Of a stretch of 40,629 nucleotides of DNA, positions 16,545 to 26,416 are shown in pieces. The notes beneath the pieces were generated by a model. The model saw nothing but the letters and a program-made list of their open reading frames with translations. It was not told where the DNA came from and made no database searches. How positions within the stretch are numbered: position 1 is the first letter of the stretch; the number at the start of each line of letters is the position of its first letter. Made by a program: the position numbers and the translations under genes. Origin of the DNA: Oscillospiraceae bacterium (lineage in GTDB: Bacteria > Bacillota > Clostridia > Oscillospirales > Ruminococcaceae); assembly GCA_018434245.1 (NCBI GenBank), contig JAHDPQ010000005.1:1-40629 (forward strand), given 5' to 3'.

Positions 16545-17645
16545 TTATCCCCCAATGTATTGGGCAGGATCGGCGCAGACGCCGGCAATTTGAATGTCGA
16601 CACCAGGCAGGGCTTGCCTCAGTCGTTCCAACAAGACGGGGAGCACCACTGCCTCGGTGGCGTAATGGCCGCCGTCCACCAGGGTCAGCCCCATGCTGGA
16701 AGCCTCCAGCAGCTGGCTGTGCTTGACGTCCCCCGTCACCAGGGCCTGTGCTCCCGCTGCCGCCGCCCGGGTGATGAATCCTCCCCCCGAGCCGCCGCAA
16801 AGAGCCACTCTCTGGATATTCTGCTGCCCGGGAGTGTATTTGATCCCCCCCACCTGCAGCCGCTCCTTGACATAGGCGGCAAACTCGTCGGGGGCAAGGC
16901 TTTGCTTTAGGTTGCCCACCCGGGGCAGCCCTTCCTGGGTGAAAAAGGAGTGGGTATCCAGAATGTCAAAGGCAGGCTCCTCGTAGGGGTGAGCTGCTTT
17001 CATGGCGCGGACAGCCGCATCCAGACAGTGGGGAGCAACCAGCATCTCCAGTCGCAGCTCCTCCGCCATTTCTAGGTTCCCAACCTCTCCCAAAAACGGG
17101 TTGGCCCCTTCCAGCGGGATAAACCGCCCCTCCCCCGGAGAGAGGAAGGCTGCGCCGGCATAATTTCCCTGTTTGCCTGCTCCCGCCTGTGTCATGGCGT
17201 GATACACCTCTTCGACGTGGGTGGAGGGCACATAGACAATCATCTTTTTCCACGGGCTGGAACGGCTTTTCTCCAGTAGGGAAACCTCTTGCAGTCCCAG
17301 CCGGGCCGCCAAAGCATCGTTGACGCCGCCTTTGGCCACATCCAGATTGGTGTGGGCGGAGATCACCGCCACTCCCCTTTGAATGGCGTGATATACGGGG
17401 CTTTCGGAGGGAATCCGCCCCAGCTTTTCGTAGATGACAGGATGATGGGTGACGATGAGATTGGCCCCCGCTTTCTCCGCCTCCCGAATCACCGGGAGGG
17501 TGGCGTCCAAAGCCACCAGAGCCCGCTCTACCCGCTGATGCCCCGAGCCGATGAGCAGCCCGGGATTATCCCAGCTTTCGGCCAGAGAAAAGGGGGCGAT
17601 TCCCTCGATGGCGTTATAATAATCCTGTACCAAATAGGTTTTCAT
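16545..17645 (-). CDS. DUF34/NIF3 (YqfO-like) dinuclear metal protein
   Basis: The protein has 366 residues. ATG at 17645 overlaps the stop of trmK (ATGA) and follows GGGAAGGA; the longer open frame is inside trmK. Metal-site motifs are IVTHHPVIY (about residue 62), SAHTNLDVA (about 100) and VDGGHYATE near the C-terminus. The PII-like insertion typical of YqfO occupies the middle (YVPSTHVEEVYHAM, AHPYEEPAF). The family is often misnamed GTP cyclohydrolase type 2, and its true reaction is unsettled. Pairing with trmK is conserved across Firmicutes, which supports the call. Confidence 0.92.
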   Translation of the reverse strand: MKTYLVQDYYNAIEGIAPFSLAESWDNPGLLIGSGHQRVERALVALDATLPVIREAEKAGANLIVTHHPVIYEKLGRIPSESPVYHAIQRGVAVISAHTNLDVAKGGVNDALAARLGLQEVSLLEKSRSSPWKKMIVYVPSTHVEEVYHAMTQAGAGKQGNYAGAAFLSPGEGRFIPLEGANPFLGEVGNLEMAEELRLEMLVAPHCLDAAVRAMKAAHPYEEPAFDILDTHSFFTQEGLPRVGNLKQSLAPDEFAAYVKERLQVGGIKYTPGQQNIQRVALCGGSGGGFITRAAAAGAQALVTGDVKHSQLLEASSMGLTLVDGGHYATEAVVLPVLLERLRQALPGVDIQIAGVCADPAQYIGG

Positions 17646-18340
17646 ATTCCTTCCCTCTCTATGCGTTCTATCTCCGCCGCTAAGGCAAGATATTCCCTTG
17701 CCGACGCTTGTCCCTTGGGGGAGGTAGCTAGCCCCTCTCCGGCGCGGCGCAGCCGTGTGGCAATCCGGCGCAGCAGAGCTTTGCTGTGGGGGCAGCGGCT
17801 TTCCGGCAGCTTCCCGGTCCAGAGAAAGAGAGGTTCCGGTTCCCAAATCTTTCCCGTATAGGCGACCTCCATAACGGTGTAGAGGAACTTTCCCGCCGCC
17901 ACACCTTCCTCACTGATCAGCTCGTAGCCGTTTTGACATAGCCAGCGGCGCAAACGCTCCGCCTTGGTCATGGGCTGCAGCAAAAAGCCTATCTCCTGTC
18001 GGCGAGCACCGGGGCAAGCCTCTAAAATATCGGCAATCAGCTCTCCCCCCATGCCGGCCATTACCACATGGGTGATCCGGTCCAGTGGAAGCCCCTGCAG
18101 GCCATCGGTCAGGTGGGCTTCCACCCTGTGTTCAAGGCCGCGGCTTTGAATCTGCCTGCGGGCATTTTCCAGCGGCTTTTCCCCAATATCACAGGCGTAG
18201 GCATAGGAGGCAATCCCCTTCTCCGCCAGATAGCAGACCAGATAGCCGTGGTCGGTACCGATGTCGGCCACCACCGCTCCTTTGGGAATCTTTTGCGCCA
18301 ACAGCAGCAGCCGGGGATCGGTAAGAAAAGCATCCTTCAC
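17642..18340 (-). CDS. trmK: tRNA (adenine22-N1)-methyltransferase
   Basis: The protein has 232 residues. GTG at 18340 is chosen because AGAGGTG lies just upstream and it overlaps the stop of the permease gene (GTGA). It is a class I SAM-dependent methyltransferase: the SAM-binding loop is VADIGTDHGYL (about residues 24-34) and the catalytic region is VVMAGMGGELI. It methylates N1 of adenine 22 in the D-loop of some tRNAs. The downstream partner is the DUF34/NIF3 gene, the usual arrangement. Confidence 0.93.
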   Translation of the reverse strand: MKDAFLTDPRLLLLAQKIPKGAVVADIGTDHGYLVCYLAEKGIASYAYACDIGEKPLENARRQIQSRGLEHRVEAHLTDGLQGLPLDRITHVVMAGMGGELIADILEACPGARRQEIGFLLQPMTKAERLRRWLCQNGYELISEEGVAAGKFLYTVMEVAYTGKIWEPEPLFLWTGKLPESRCPHSKALLRRIATRLRRAGEGLATSPKGQASAREYLALAAEIERIEREGI

Positions 18341-19638
18341 AAAACCGACACCTCTGTTTCCTTCCGGTGCAGTTTCCGGGTTTGTATTTTTTGCGCCCAC
18401 CACATCAGCCCCACGGTGATAAACTGAATCCCGGTCAGGGTCAGCATAGCATACAGGTAGCCGTCCAGCGTTTTGGGGAAGCAGGCTAAAATCAGCAGAC
18501 CCACAATTCGCCCTGCGCCCAGCGCCGCTTCCCGCAGGCCGGTGAGCTCGGTGATAATCGCCCGCAGGGTCTCGTTCTGGCCCATTGCCTCATAGCAGAT
18601 ATGGACTCCGATGTTGTTAAAGAAGTAGGCTAAAAAGGTGTTGAGCATCCCAAAAACCAGCACTGTAACAACATTGAGTTTGAGCAGCAGCCCCATACAG
18701 CAGACAAAGATGGCTCCGATGGACCCCAGCGCCAGCTTAACTCTGCGGTCAGGGGTGACAATCCGACCAAAGACCCAGGCCGCCGAAATGGAAAACACTC
18801 CGGTGAGGAAGGAGTTGAACCCCACCAGAGCTTCGTCGGTGACCAGAGCAAATAATAGCATATTGAGGAAAAAGGTAAAAGCGCCTTCCCGTATCCCCCG
18901 GAAAAACTCAATGAACATCATAATCCGCAGGGAAAGCTTGCGCACCACCAGCTTGAGGGCAAAGCGATAATCCCGGGGACGGTGCTTTCGCTCCACCGGG
19001 GTCAGCCGGTTCATATAGTAAAACTGGGAAAGGATGGTTGCAATGGCAACACCAAACATCACCCGGTAGCCGGTCACCCCCGGCATCCACCGCAGGATAA
19101 AACCGAAGATCAGCGGCAGGGTCAGGTTCATGATACCGGAAATGATCCCGGTGATGCCAATACCCACAGCCCGGTTACGGGGAGTGGTATAAAGAGTCAA
19201 CAACACGTGATGCCCCGACCAGTAAAGCCCCATAGCCAGTCCAACCAAGGAGCCGATATAGTACATCAGACTTTCCAGATGATCCATCCAGCCAAACATG
19301 AGGCCAAAGAGAATCACATACAGAATCCCCGCAGCCTTAATGGCCCGGATGGGGGTGATTACCCGGGAAAAAGCAGAACAAATATTCATACCAATGGCAC
19401 TAAATAGGTAGGTGAGGCCACGGTAGAACAACACGCTGTACATATTTCCGCCGCTTACCCGGAAAATCAGAGTGTTGACAAACACTGTCTCGATGGTGTA
19501 GTAGACCATGACGAACAGGTAATTTAGGGCCAGAGTGGCATACTGTTTGCTCAATAAATCCAGCCCCAGGACATCAATCGCTTTGCGATGAATGCCCCCC
19601 AGCAATCTTTTAACGGTAAAGTGCGGCTTCTCTTGCAT
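18337..19638 (-). CDS. MFS-type membrane transporter
   Basis: The protein has 433 residues from ATG at 19638 (GGGGAAG upstream) or 440 from ATG at 19659. About 12 hydrophobic helices are visible with short basic loops, e.g. RVITPIRAIK after helix 3. The central cytoplasmic loop is basic (PVERKHRPRDYRF). The overall pattern is a major facilitator permease of an uncharacterised clostridial group; no substrate motif is recognisable. It is tightly coupled to trmK, which is unusual for a transporter and may only reflect operon packing. Confidence 0.8.
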   Translation of the reverse strand: MQEKPHFTVKRLLGGIHRKAIDVLGLDLLSKQYATLALNYLFVMVYYTIETVFVNTLIFRVSGGNMYSVLFYRGLTYLFSAIGMNICSAFSRVITPIRAIKAAGILYVILFGLMFGWMDHLESLMYYIGSLVGLAMGLYWSGHHVLLTLYTTPRNRAVGIGITGIISGIMNLTLPLIFGFILRWMPGVTGYRVMFGVAIATILSQFYYMNRLTPVERKHRPRDYRFALKLVVRKLSLRIMMFIEFFRGIREGAFTFFLNMLLFALVTDEALVGFNSFLTGVFSISAAWVFGRIVTPDRRVKLALGSIGAIFVCCMGLLLKLNVVTVLVFGMLNTFLAYFFNNIGVHICYEAMGQNETLRAIITELTGLREAALGAGRIVGLLILACFPKTLDGYLYAMLTLTGIQFITVGLMWWAQKIQTRKLHRKETEVSVL

Positions 19639-19688
19639 TGAGCTTCCCCATCCTGCCATGAGAGGGGGAGCACAGATCCCCCCGGGCT

Positions 19689-19889
19689 TTACTTATTGTT
19701 TAGGCTAGCATTGAGCTTGGTAATCAAATCCCCGCAGTCCACTCCATGAACCTCACAGGCTTCCTCTACCGTTTCTCCCCGGGAGGCGGGACACTGCCTG
19801 CAAGGCATCCCGAAGGATTCGAATACTTGGTTACAGTCCTCGTCGTAATCCAAAATATCACCGATGATCGTATCCCCGTTCACCTGCAT
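19689..19889 (-). CDS. DUF1858-domain small protein
   Basis: The protein has 66 residues, with ATG at 19889 behind AAGGGGA. The whole protein is one DUF1858 domain: an NGDTIIGDIL opening, the FGMPCRQCPAS motif with two cysteines three apart, then GETVEEACEVHGVD. Such domains are thought to act with redox or iron-sulfur proteins in anaerobes; the function is unproven. It lies 50 bases upstream of the transporter gene and may share its transcript. Confidence 0.92.
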   Translation of the reverse strand: MQVNGDTIIGDILDYDEDCNQVFESFGMPCRQCPASRGETVEEACEVHGVDCGDLITKLNASLNNK

Positions 19890-20013
19890 ATTGGCATCCC
19901 CTTTCCCCCATGTTGTACAACTATCATAATACGGAACCTACTGGAATGCAAGGGGTTTTCCCCTGTAATCTACCTTATGAAAGCCTTAGCTCGCCTTTGC
20001 CCTTCTCCCCTTT

Positions 20014-21588
20014 TCAACCGCCCTTTTGAGAGACAGCGTGCATCTGCTCCGGACCGGGACGAAATCGCTGCAAAATCCAGACCATATCCTTGCGGGTAAT
20101 GCTCCCCACCGAAAGGAGTACCAGTCCATACACCAAGCTGATGACCACAAGGCCCAGAGCCACGCTTTGCCACAGAGCCATCTCCCCCAAAAGGGAGTAG
20201 TTGCACAGGGCCTTCCAGGCCTGACTGGCCGCCAGTGCCGCCAGAACAGGCTTAAAAACCCAGTCGTTGATTCGCAGGGAAATGCGGGCGATCTTCATCA
20301 GTCTGGCTAGATTGAGCAGGGAGGTAAACAAATTGCTGGCCACCACCATCCAGACAAAGCCCCAGACACCCCATTTGGGAATAAGTAGCCAGACCATCAG
20401 CACCCGCAGCAGGCAGTCCCCCACCGAATAGAAGGCGCTGTGGGTCTGTTCCCCCATCCCCTGCAGGATGCTGACCACCACCGTCTCGATGCACATAAAG
20501 GGGCACAAAAACGCCATAGAGCGCAGCATCTCCCCCACCCGGGGGTCCTTGTAAACCACCACGCCGATCTCGTAGGAAAAGCTCATCAGCAGGCATACGA
20601 TGAGAACCCCCAGAATGGAAGTTACCTGCAAAATCTTGCCGATCACCGATTCCAGCCTGCGCCGCTCCGACAGGGCGTGGAGCCGGGAAACCTCCGGCGT
20701 CAGGGTGATGACAAAGGCGGAAAGCAGGCTCAAGGGGAAGATAAGCAGGGGCATCACCATACCGCGGAGCATACCGTAGGTTCCAGTGGCGTCGTCGTGG
20801 TTGCCTCCAAAGGCAGCCAGCCCCGAGACGATGAGAACATCCTCCCACAGGCGGAGAATACTGCGAATGTAGTGACTCACCGAAATGGGCAGCGCAAACC
20901 CGAGGATGCGCAGGTTATATCCCCGGGCGAAGTCCCGCTGTTGTTCCGGGTACCTTCTGCGGTCAATCAGGTACCCGGCCAAGGTATAGACAAGGCAAAC
21001 ACCTTCTCCCAAGGTGATGCCTAAAACCACCAGAGCACATCCTTCTGCAATTCCCTTGGAAAGCCCTGCCGACAGAGTGGTCATAATGAATGCCATTTTG
21101 AAGAGCTGCTCAATCACCTGAGCCGACGCAGGGACCGCCACCCTCCGGCAGGCGATAAAGTAGCCTCTCAGACAGGCGCAGACCGAGAGGAAGGGCAGTC
21201 CCGGAGCCAACAGCTTGAGGGAGGGAACGGTGCGGGCATCCCCTAGAATGTTAACGGCAATGGGGTCGGCAAAGAGGTAGAGAATCATGGCTACCACGCA
21301 GCTGAGCGTCAGGGACATAGCCACACTGCTGGTCAGGATGCACCGGGCGTTTCCCGTTTTGCCCCGGGCCAACTCCTCCGCCGCCAGCTTGGACACCGCC
21401 GTGCTGATTCCGGAGGTGGCAAAGGTAATGCTCAGGGCGTAAACCGACATCACCAGAGAATAGAGCCCCATTCCCTGAGCTCCCATGGTGTTGGAAAGAT
21501 ACACCCGGAACACAAATCCGATCAGTCGGACAAACAGGGCCGAAGCACTGAGCACAAGGGTGGAAAGCATCACGTTTTGTCTCTTCAT
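20014..21588 (-). CDS. SpoVB-like polysaccharide/lipid flippase (MOP superfamily)
   Basis: The protein has 524 residues, with ATG at 21588 behind AGAGGAG. There are about 14 membrane helices and no soluble domain. The start KRQNVMLSTLVLSASALFVRLIGFVFRVYLS and the GAQGMGLYSLV motif are typical of SpoVB/YtgP flippases, which move lipid-linked precursors during spore cortex or peptidoglycan synthesis. Several paralogues are usual per genome, so assignment to spoVB itself is unsafe. It is transcribed alone, downstream of uvrB on the same strand. Confidence 0.85.
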   Translation of the reverse strand: MKRQNVMLSTLVLSASALFVRLIGFVFRVYLSNTMGAQGMGLYSLVMSVYALSITFATSGISTAVSKLAAEELARGKTGNARCILTSSVAMSLTLSCVVAMILYLFADPIAVNILGDARTVPSLKLLAPGLPFLSVCACLRGYFIACRRVAVPASAQVIEQLFKMAFIMTTLSAGLSKGIAEGCALVVLGITLGEGVCLVYTLAGYLIDRRRYPEQQRDFARGYNLRILGFALPISVSHYIRSILRLWEDVLIVSGLAAFGGNHDDATGTYGMLRGMVMPLLIFPLSLLSAFVITLTPEVSRLHALSERRRLESVIGKILQVTSILGVLIVCLLMSFSYEIGVVVYKDPRVGEMLRSMAFLCPFMCIETVVVSILQGMGEQTHSAFYSVGDCLLRVLMVWLLIPKWGVWGFVWMVVASNLFTSLLNLARLMKIARISLRINDWVFKPVLAALAASQAWKALCNYSLLGEMALWQSVALGLVVISLVYGLVLLSVGSITRKDMVWILQRFRPGPEQMHAVSQKGG

Positions 21589-21755
21589 GGGCGGTATTCA
21601 CTCCTCTTTGTTGGGGGAATCCTGGCTTTATTTTCCTGCGCCTTTGACGCAGCAACCAGCTGCTTTTCTCCCGGCTGAAAGCGACAGAATGGTGCTACTC
21701 CAGTATATTCAGCCCGGGGAGTGAAATATTTGCCGTTTCGGGGAAGATGTCCCCC

Positions 21756-21780
21756 AAAAAAAGACAAGAGCCCTTGGGGG
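21756..21780 (-). terminator. Weak candidate terminator after uvrB
   Basis: On the minus strand, a short CAAG/CTTG hairpin (21765-21776) is followed by TC and seven T. The stem is only 4 bp, though flanking CCCCC and GGGGG runs could extend a larger structure. Nothing else stands out between 21589 and 21819. Confidence 0.3.
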
Positions 21781-21819
21781 CAGCAACCGCTGTCACCAAG
21801 AACTCCTGCTTTTGCAAGG

Positions 21820-23796
21820 CTATTCTCTGCCGCTTTTGATCTGCTCGATCTTGTCCCGCAGATAGGCGGCGTGCTCGAACTCCAGCAGCTTGGCGGCGTT
21901 TTTCATCTCTGCCGTCAGCTGTTTGATCAGGGTGGCTTTTTCCCTGGGGCTCATCTGCTTGAGCCGTTTGCCCTTGCGGTCCACATCCTCCTTGGAGGAA
22001 ATCTCCAGAACGTCCGCCACCTTTTTCTGGATGGTCTGGGGGACGATGCCGTGCTCCTGATTATACCGCTGCTGAATTTCCCGGCGGCGGTAGGTTTCGG
22101 TAATGGCCCGCTCCATGGAAGGGGTGACCGAATCGGCGTACATAATCACCTTGCCCCTTGCGTTGCGGGCGGCCCGGCCGATGGTCTGAATCAGAGAGGT
22201 TTCCCCCCGCAAAAAGCCTTCCTTGTCGGCATCAAAGATGGCAACCAGGCTCACCTCAGGGATGTCCAGGCCCTCCCGCAGCAGGTTGATTCCCACCAGC
22301 ACGTCAAATTCCCCGATGCGCAGATCCCGAACAATCTCCATCCGCTCAATGGTGTCCACATCGTGGTGCATGTAGCGGATTTTGACCCCTAGGTTGTGGA
22401 GGTAATCGGTTAAATCCTCCGCCATCTTTTTGGTCAGGGTGGTGATAAGGGTCCGCTCCCCTGCCTCTACTCGTGCATTAATTTCCATCACCACGTCGTC
22501 GATCTGGCCCTCTACCGGGCGCACCTCAATCTCCGGGTCTACAAGTCCGGTGGGGCGGATGATCTGCTCCACAATCTGCTGGGCGTGCTCCCGTTCAAAG
22601 GGACCGGGGGTGGCGCTGACATAAACCGTCTGATTGAACTTGCGATAGAACTCGTCAAAGTTGAGGGGGCGGTTGTCAAAGGCGGAGGGCAGCCGGAACC
22701 CATAATCCACCAGATTCTTCTTCCGGGCGTAGTCGCCACCGAACATCCCCCGAGCCTGAGGCAACGTCACGTGGCTTTCGTCGATGAAAAAGAGGAAATC
22801 GTCGGGGAAATAGTCGAAGAGGGTGAAGGGGGTGCATCCCGGCTGACGGCCTGCCAGCACCCGGTTGTAGTTTTCGATTCCGGAGCAAAAGCCGATTTCC
22901 GTCAGCATTTCCATGTCGTAATTAACCCGCTCGGCAATCCGCTGGGCTTCAATCAGCTTGCCCTCGCTTTTAAAGAACTGCACCCGCTCCTCCATCTCCC
23001 CCTTGATGTCCTCGATGCCTTTGAGCATCTGCTCCCGGGGCACGATGTAATGGGAGGCGGGATAGATGGCCACGTGACCCACCACCGCTTTGACCTCCCC
23101 AGTAAGGGGGTTGACCTCGCTGATGCGGTCGATCTCATCCCCGAAAAACTCCACCCGAATGGCCTGCTCGTTCCAATAGGCGGGGTAGATTTCTACAATG
23201 TCCCCCCGCACCCTGAACTTGTTGCGGATAAAATTTAAATCGTTGCGCTCGTATTGGAGATCCACCAGCTTTTTAATCAGGTCATCCCGGCTTTTTTCCA
23301 TGCCCTGCCGCAGGGAGATGACCATTTCCCGGTAGTCGATGGGGTCTCCCAAGGTGTAAATGCAGCTGATAGAGGAGACAATAATCACATCCCGGCGCTC
23401 GGAAAGGGCCGAGGTGGCCGAGTGGCGCAGCCGCTCAATCTCGTCGTTGATGGAGCTGTCCTTGGCAATATAGGTGTCGGTGCCGGGAATATAGGCCTCC
23501 GGCTGGTAATAATCGTAGTAGCTGACAAAGTATTCCACCGCGTTGTCCGGGAAGAACTCCCGAAATTCGCTGCAAAGCTGGGCGGCAAGGGTTTTGTTGT
23601 GAGCCAGAACCAGAGTGGGCCGGTTGACCCGGGCGATAACGTTGGCCATGGTAAAGGTCTTGCCCGAACCGGTCACCCCCAGAAGAACCTGCTCTCGCTC
23701 GCCACGGTTAATCCCCTCCACCAGCCGCTGGATGGCCTCGGGCTGATCCCCGGTGGGCTGGTACTCCGACACCAGCCGGAAGGTGTTTTCTTGCAC
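21820..23796 (-). CDS. uvrB: Excinuclease ABC subunit B
   Basis: The protein has 658 residues. GTG at 23796 has AAAGGAGGG at ideal spacing; a longer open frame upstream crosses the promoter. It is the damage-verifying helicase of nucleotide excision repair, working with UvrA and UvrC. Walker A is GVTGSGKT (about 40-47), and the beta-hairpin that probes DNA is in [12 protein letters not shown]. Motif II is DESH. Helicase motifs V-VI ([23 protein letters not shown]) are followed by the C-terminal UVR domain ([17 protein letters not shown]). The length matches the family. uvrA is not in this window. No clear LexA box was seen near its promoter. Confidence 0.97.
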   Translation of the reverse strand: MQENTFRLVSEYQPTGDQPEAIQRLVEGINRGEREQVLLGVTGSGKTFTMANVIARVNRPTLVLAHNKTLAAQLCSEFREFFPDNAVEYFVSYYDYYQPEAYIPGTDTYIAKDSSINDEIERLRHSATSALSERRDVIIVSSISCIYTLGDPIDYREMVISLRQGMEKSRDDLIKKLVDLQYERNDLNFIRNKFRVRGDIVEIYPAYWNEQAIRVEFFGDEIDRISEVNPLTGEVKAVVGHVAIYPASHYIVPREQMLKGIEDIKGEMEERVQFFKSEGKLIEAQRIAERVNYDMEMLTEIGFCSGIENYNRVLAGRQPGCTPFTLFDYFPDDFLFFIDESHVTLPQARGMFGGDYARKKNLVDYGFRLPSAFDNRPLNFDEFYRKFNQTVYVSATPGPFEREHAQQIVEQIIRPTGLVDPEIEVRPVEGQIDDVVMEINARVEAGERTLITTLTKKMAEDLTDYLHNLGVKIRYMHHDVDTIERMEIVRDLRIGEFDVLVGINLLREGLDIPEVSLVAIFDADKEGFLRGETSLIQTIGRAARNARGKVIMYADSVTPSMERAITETYRRREIQQRYNQEHGIVPQTIQKKVADVLEISSKEDVDRKGKRLKQMSPREKATLIKQLTAEMKNAAKLLEFEHAAYLRDKIEQIKSGRE

Positions 23797-23833
23797 TGCG
23801 CGCCCTCCTTTCGTACGTTTGTTTACCTCAATG

Positions 23834-23862
23834 ATTGTACCACATGTCCGGGGAATACTCAA
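23834..23862 (-). promoter_or_regulatory. Promoter of uvrB
   Basis: On the minus strand, TTGAGT (23857-23862) and TACAAT (23834-23839) are exactly 17 bp apart, placing the start site about 30 nt before the GTG. The 313-base gap to rnr (23797-24109) holds little else I can name; a convincing plus-strand promoter for rnr was not found. Confidence 0.65.
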
Positions 23863-24109
23863 TCTATTCAGCAAGCAAAGGAGCACTATATAATGAGTGG
23901 ATAGATCATTTTCCCAAAAGGGTGATAAAACTCCCCTTCCGGCAAGGCATCCTTTTCCAGTCATTGTGCGGTGAATCTACGTTTTTCCCTTTTTTCCCAG
24001 CACCGGACTGGTAATTGTTGTGCAGGAATGGTAAAATACTATCATGATCAGATTTTGACCGCTTTTTTAAATTTACCTGGACCGATAACCAAAAAGGCAG
24101 GTGTCACCT

Positions 24110-26218
24110 ATGGCGTCCATGGAACAAAAGATTCTAAAAGCTCTGCGCTCTCATCAGGTGCAGGGGCTGAGCAAAAAAACTCTGGCAAAAGCAGTGGGCC
24201 TTAAAAAAAAGCAGAAGGAGCGGTTTGTCTCGACCATTGACGAGCTCCTCTCTCAGGACAAGCTGCTGGAACGGGCCGACCGCCTCTTCCCTGTGGAAGG
24301 GCAGCGGATGGCCTACGCCACCATTACCCGGGTTAGCGGAACTTTTGGCTTTGCCCGACCGGAAGGTGCGGAGCAGGATGTCTTTATCCCCGGGCGGATG
24401 CTGATGGGCTCCATGCCCGGCGACCGGGTTCTGCTGCGGATCAGCGCCGACAGCGGCGAGCTGGAAAAAGGCGAGGTGTTTCGCATTGTGGAGCAGTCTC
24501 ATCAGCCCTTTGCAGGCACCTTGCAGGTAGAAGGTGGCGTCTATACCGTGCTGCCCGACCATTCCATGCGCTGGCCCCTTCCCGTGGTGCGAGGCGGTGT
24601 GATGAACGCCCGGCCGGGAGACAAGGTGCTGGCGGAAATCGCCACCCGGGGCGAGCGCCACAGCGAGCACACCGCCCGGGTAATCACCACCTTTGGCAGT
24701 GCCCTTTCGGCGGCCTCCTGCTCCCTTGCGGTGCTGGCGGAGCTGGGGGTTCCTACCCAGTTCCCCGATGAAGTCAAAGAGCAGGCCCGGGCCATTGGTG
24801 CCTCTGCCGGGATTCATCCCAAGGAGATTGCCGCCCGGTTGGATCTGCGGGAGGAAGTGATTTTCACCATCGACAGCGCCGATTCCAAGGATTTGGATGA
24901 TGCTATCAGCTTGAAAAAGCTGCCCGGCGGTTGGGAGCTAGGGGTTCACATTGCCGATGTCAGCCACTACGTCACCCCCAATTCCCCATTGGATCAGGAG
25001 GCCTTTCAGCGGGGCACCTCGGTTTACTACGCCGACAGTGTGATTCCCATGCTACCTCCCGAGCTTTCCAACGGCATTTGTTCCCTCAATCCGGGGGAGG
25101 ATCGGCTGGCCTTTTCCTGCTTTGTGACCTTGGATTCTTCGGGAGTTATGACCGCCTACCGGTTCCGCAAAAGCGTGATTCGCTCCCGGGTCAAGGGGGT
25201 TTACAGCGAGCTTAACGCCCTGCTGGATGGCAGCGAGGACCCTGCCCTGCAGGAAAAGTACGCCGACATTCATGAGATGCTTTTGGAAATGCAGGGGCTG
25301 GCTCAGCTGCTGATACGGAACCGTCAGGCGGCGGGCAAGCTGGAGCTGGAGAGCATAGAGGGCAAAATTATATTGGATGAAGCCGGGGAGCCCATTGACG
25401 TCTATCCCCGGGAGCGGGGCTTCTGCGAGCGCCTGATCGAGGAGTTTATGCTGCTGGCCAACGAGGCCGCCGCCACCTTTGCCACCGAGCACAAGCTTCC
25501 CTTTGTCTACCGGGTCCACGACAATCCCTCCCCTGACAAGCTGGAGGAGCTATACGAGGTGCTGGCCCGGCTGGGAGTTTCCTTCCGCAAGCCCAACGCC
25601 ACCGCTCTTTCCAAGGGGCTGGCCGACATCCTCAAGAGGGTGGAGGGCACCAAATACGCAGGTGTCATTGGGGTGTTGACTCTGCGCTCCATGGCCAAGG
25701 CAAAATATTCCCACCAGAACACCGGGCATTTTGGGCTTTCCCTGAAAAACTACGCTCACTTCACCTCCCCCATCCGGCGCTACCCGGACCTTGCGGTGCA
25801 CCGCATCCTCAGCGCCGCCCTCTCCCCCATGAAGAAGGAGAATCTGGTGCGCCACTACACCGCATTTGCCGCCCGGTCCGCCGAGCACTCCTTTCAGCGG
25901 GAGCTGGTGGCTGTCAACGCCGAGCGGGGCTGCGAGGCCTGCTACAAGGCAAGCTATATGGGCCGGTTTATCGGGCAGGAGTTTGAGGGCGTGGTGTCCG
26001 GATGCACCGGCCACGGAGCCTATGTTCAGCTGCCCAACACCTGTGAGGGACTGGTCAAACTGGCGGATTTCCCACCGGGCGACTGGGGATTCGACGGCCA
26101 GATCGCCATCGTCAATGCTGTGGGAAAAGGCCGCATCCAACTGGGAGATACCGTCAAAGTAAAGGTACTCTCCGTCAATGTCTCGGCCGGGCAGATCGAC
26201 TTTGCTCTGGTGAAGTAG
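24110..26218 (+). CDS. rnr: Ribonuclease R
   Basis: The protein has 702 residues. ATG at 24110 is chosen with AGGTG 6 nt upstream; GTG at 24101 lies inside that site. It is a processive 3'-5' exoribonuclease of the RNB family. An N-terminal winged helix (LRSHQVQGLSKKTLAKAVGL) is followed by cold-shock domains (FGFARPEGAEQDVFIP). The RNB catalytic core carries the Asp cluster IDSADSKDLDDAISL (about 253-267) and VADVSHYV, with HFTSPIRRYPDL later. A C-terminal S1 domain (FEGVVSGCTGHGAYVQL) closes it. The short basic tail seen in some RNase R proteins is absent. smpB does not follow, unlike in many Firmicutes. Confidence 0.96.
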   Translation: MASMEQKILKALRSHQVQGLSKKTLAKAVGLKKKQKERFVSTIDELLSQDKLLERADRLFPVEGQRMAYATITRVSGTFGFARPEGAEQDVFIPGRMLMGSMPGDRVLLRISADSGELEKGEVFRIVEQSHQPFAGTLQVEGGVYTVLPDHSMRWPLPVVRGGVMNARPGDKVLAEIATRGERHSEHTARVITTFGSALSAASCSLAVLAELGVPTQFPDEVKEQARAIGASAGIHPKEIAARLDLREEVIFTIDSADSKDLDDAISLKKLPGGWELGVHIADVSHYVTPNSPLDQEAFQRGTSVYYADSVIPMLPPELSNGICSLNPGEDRLAFSCFVTLDSSGVMTAYRFRKSVIRSRVKGVYSELNALLDGSEDPALQEKYADIHEMLLEMQGLAQLLIRNRQAAGKLELESIEGKIILDEAGEPIDVYPRERGFCERLIEEFMLLANEAAATFATEHKLPFVYRVHDNPSPDKLEELYEVLARLGVSFRKPNATALSKGLADILKRVEGTKYAGVIGVLTLRSMAKAKYSHQNTGHFGLSLKNYAHFTSPIRRYPDLAVHRILSAALSPMKKENLVRHYTAFAARSAEHSFQRELVAVNAERGCEACYKASYMGRFIGQEFEGVVSGCTGHGAYVQLPNTCEGLVKLADFPPGDWGFDGQIAIVNAVGKGRIQLGDTVKVKVLSVNVSAGQIDFALVK

Positions 26219-26282
26219 GCAGATTAGAATTCATCGGCCGGGCTCACTGCAAGGGATGCTAAATCTGTAGCTTCAAGAAGGT

Positions 26283-26322
26283 CACAAGCAGCCCCCGGTT
26301 TACTTTCCGGGGGCTGCTTGTG
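26283..26322 (+). terminator. Perfect 16-bp hairpin after rnr
   Basis: CACAAGCAGCCCCCGG (26283-26298) pairs exactly with 26307-26322 around an 8-nt loop. There is no T-run after it, so termination may be Rho-dependent or the hairpin may only protect the transcript end. Confidence 0.6.
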
Positions 26323-26416
26323 CTATTGCGCAATCCCGGGTTCTTTGGCGGAATAATATCATGGGCATTCGGGTAGTTGTTACGAGTGAGAGATGGGCAT
26401 CAGAAAGGATAGTGAC

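Noticed and set aside
23797-24109. Search for an SOS (LexA) box before uvrB.
   Set aside because: No GAAC-NNNN-GTTC type palindrome was seen. CGTACG near the ribosome site is too short to support a LexA site.
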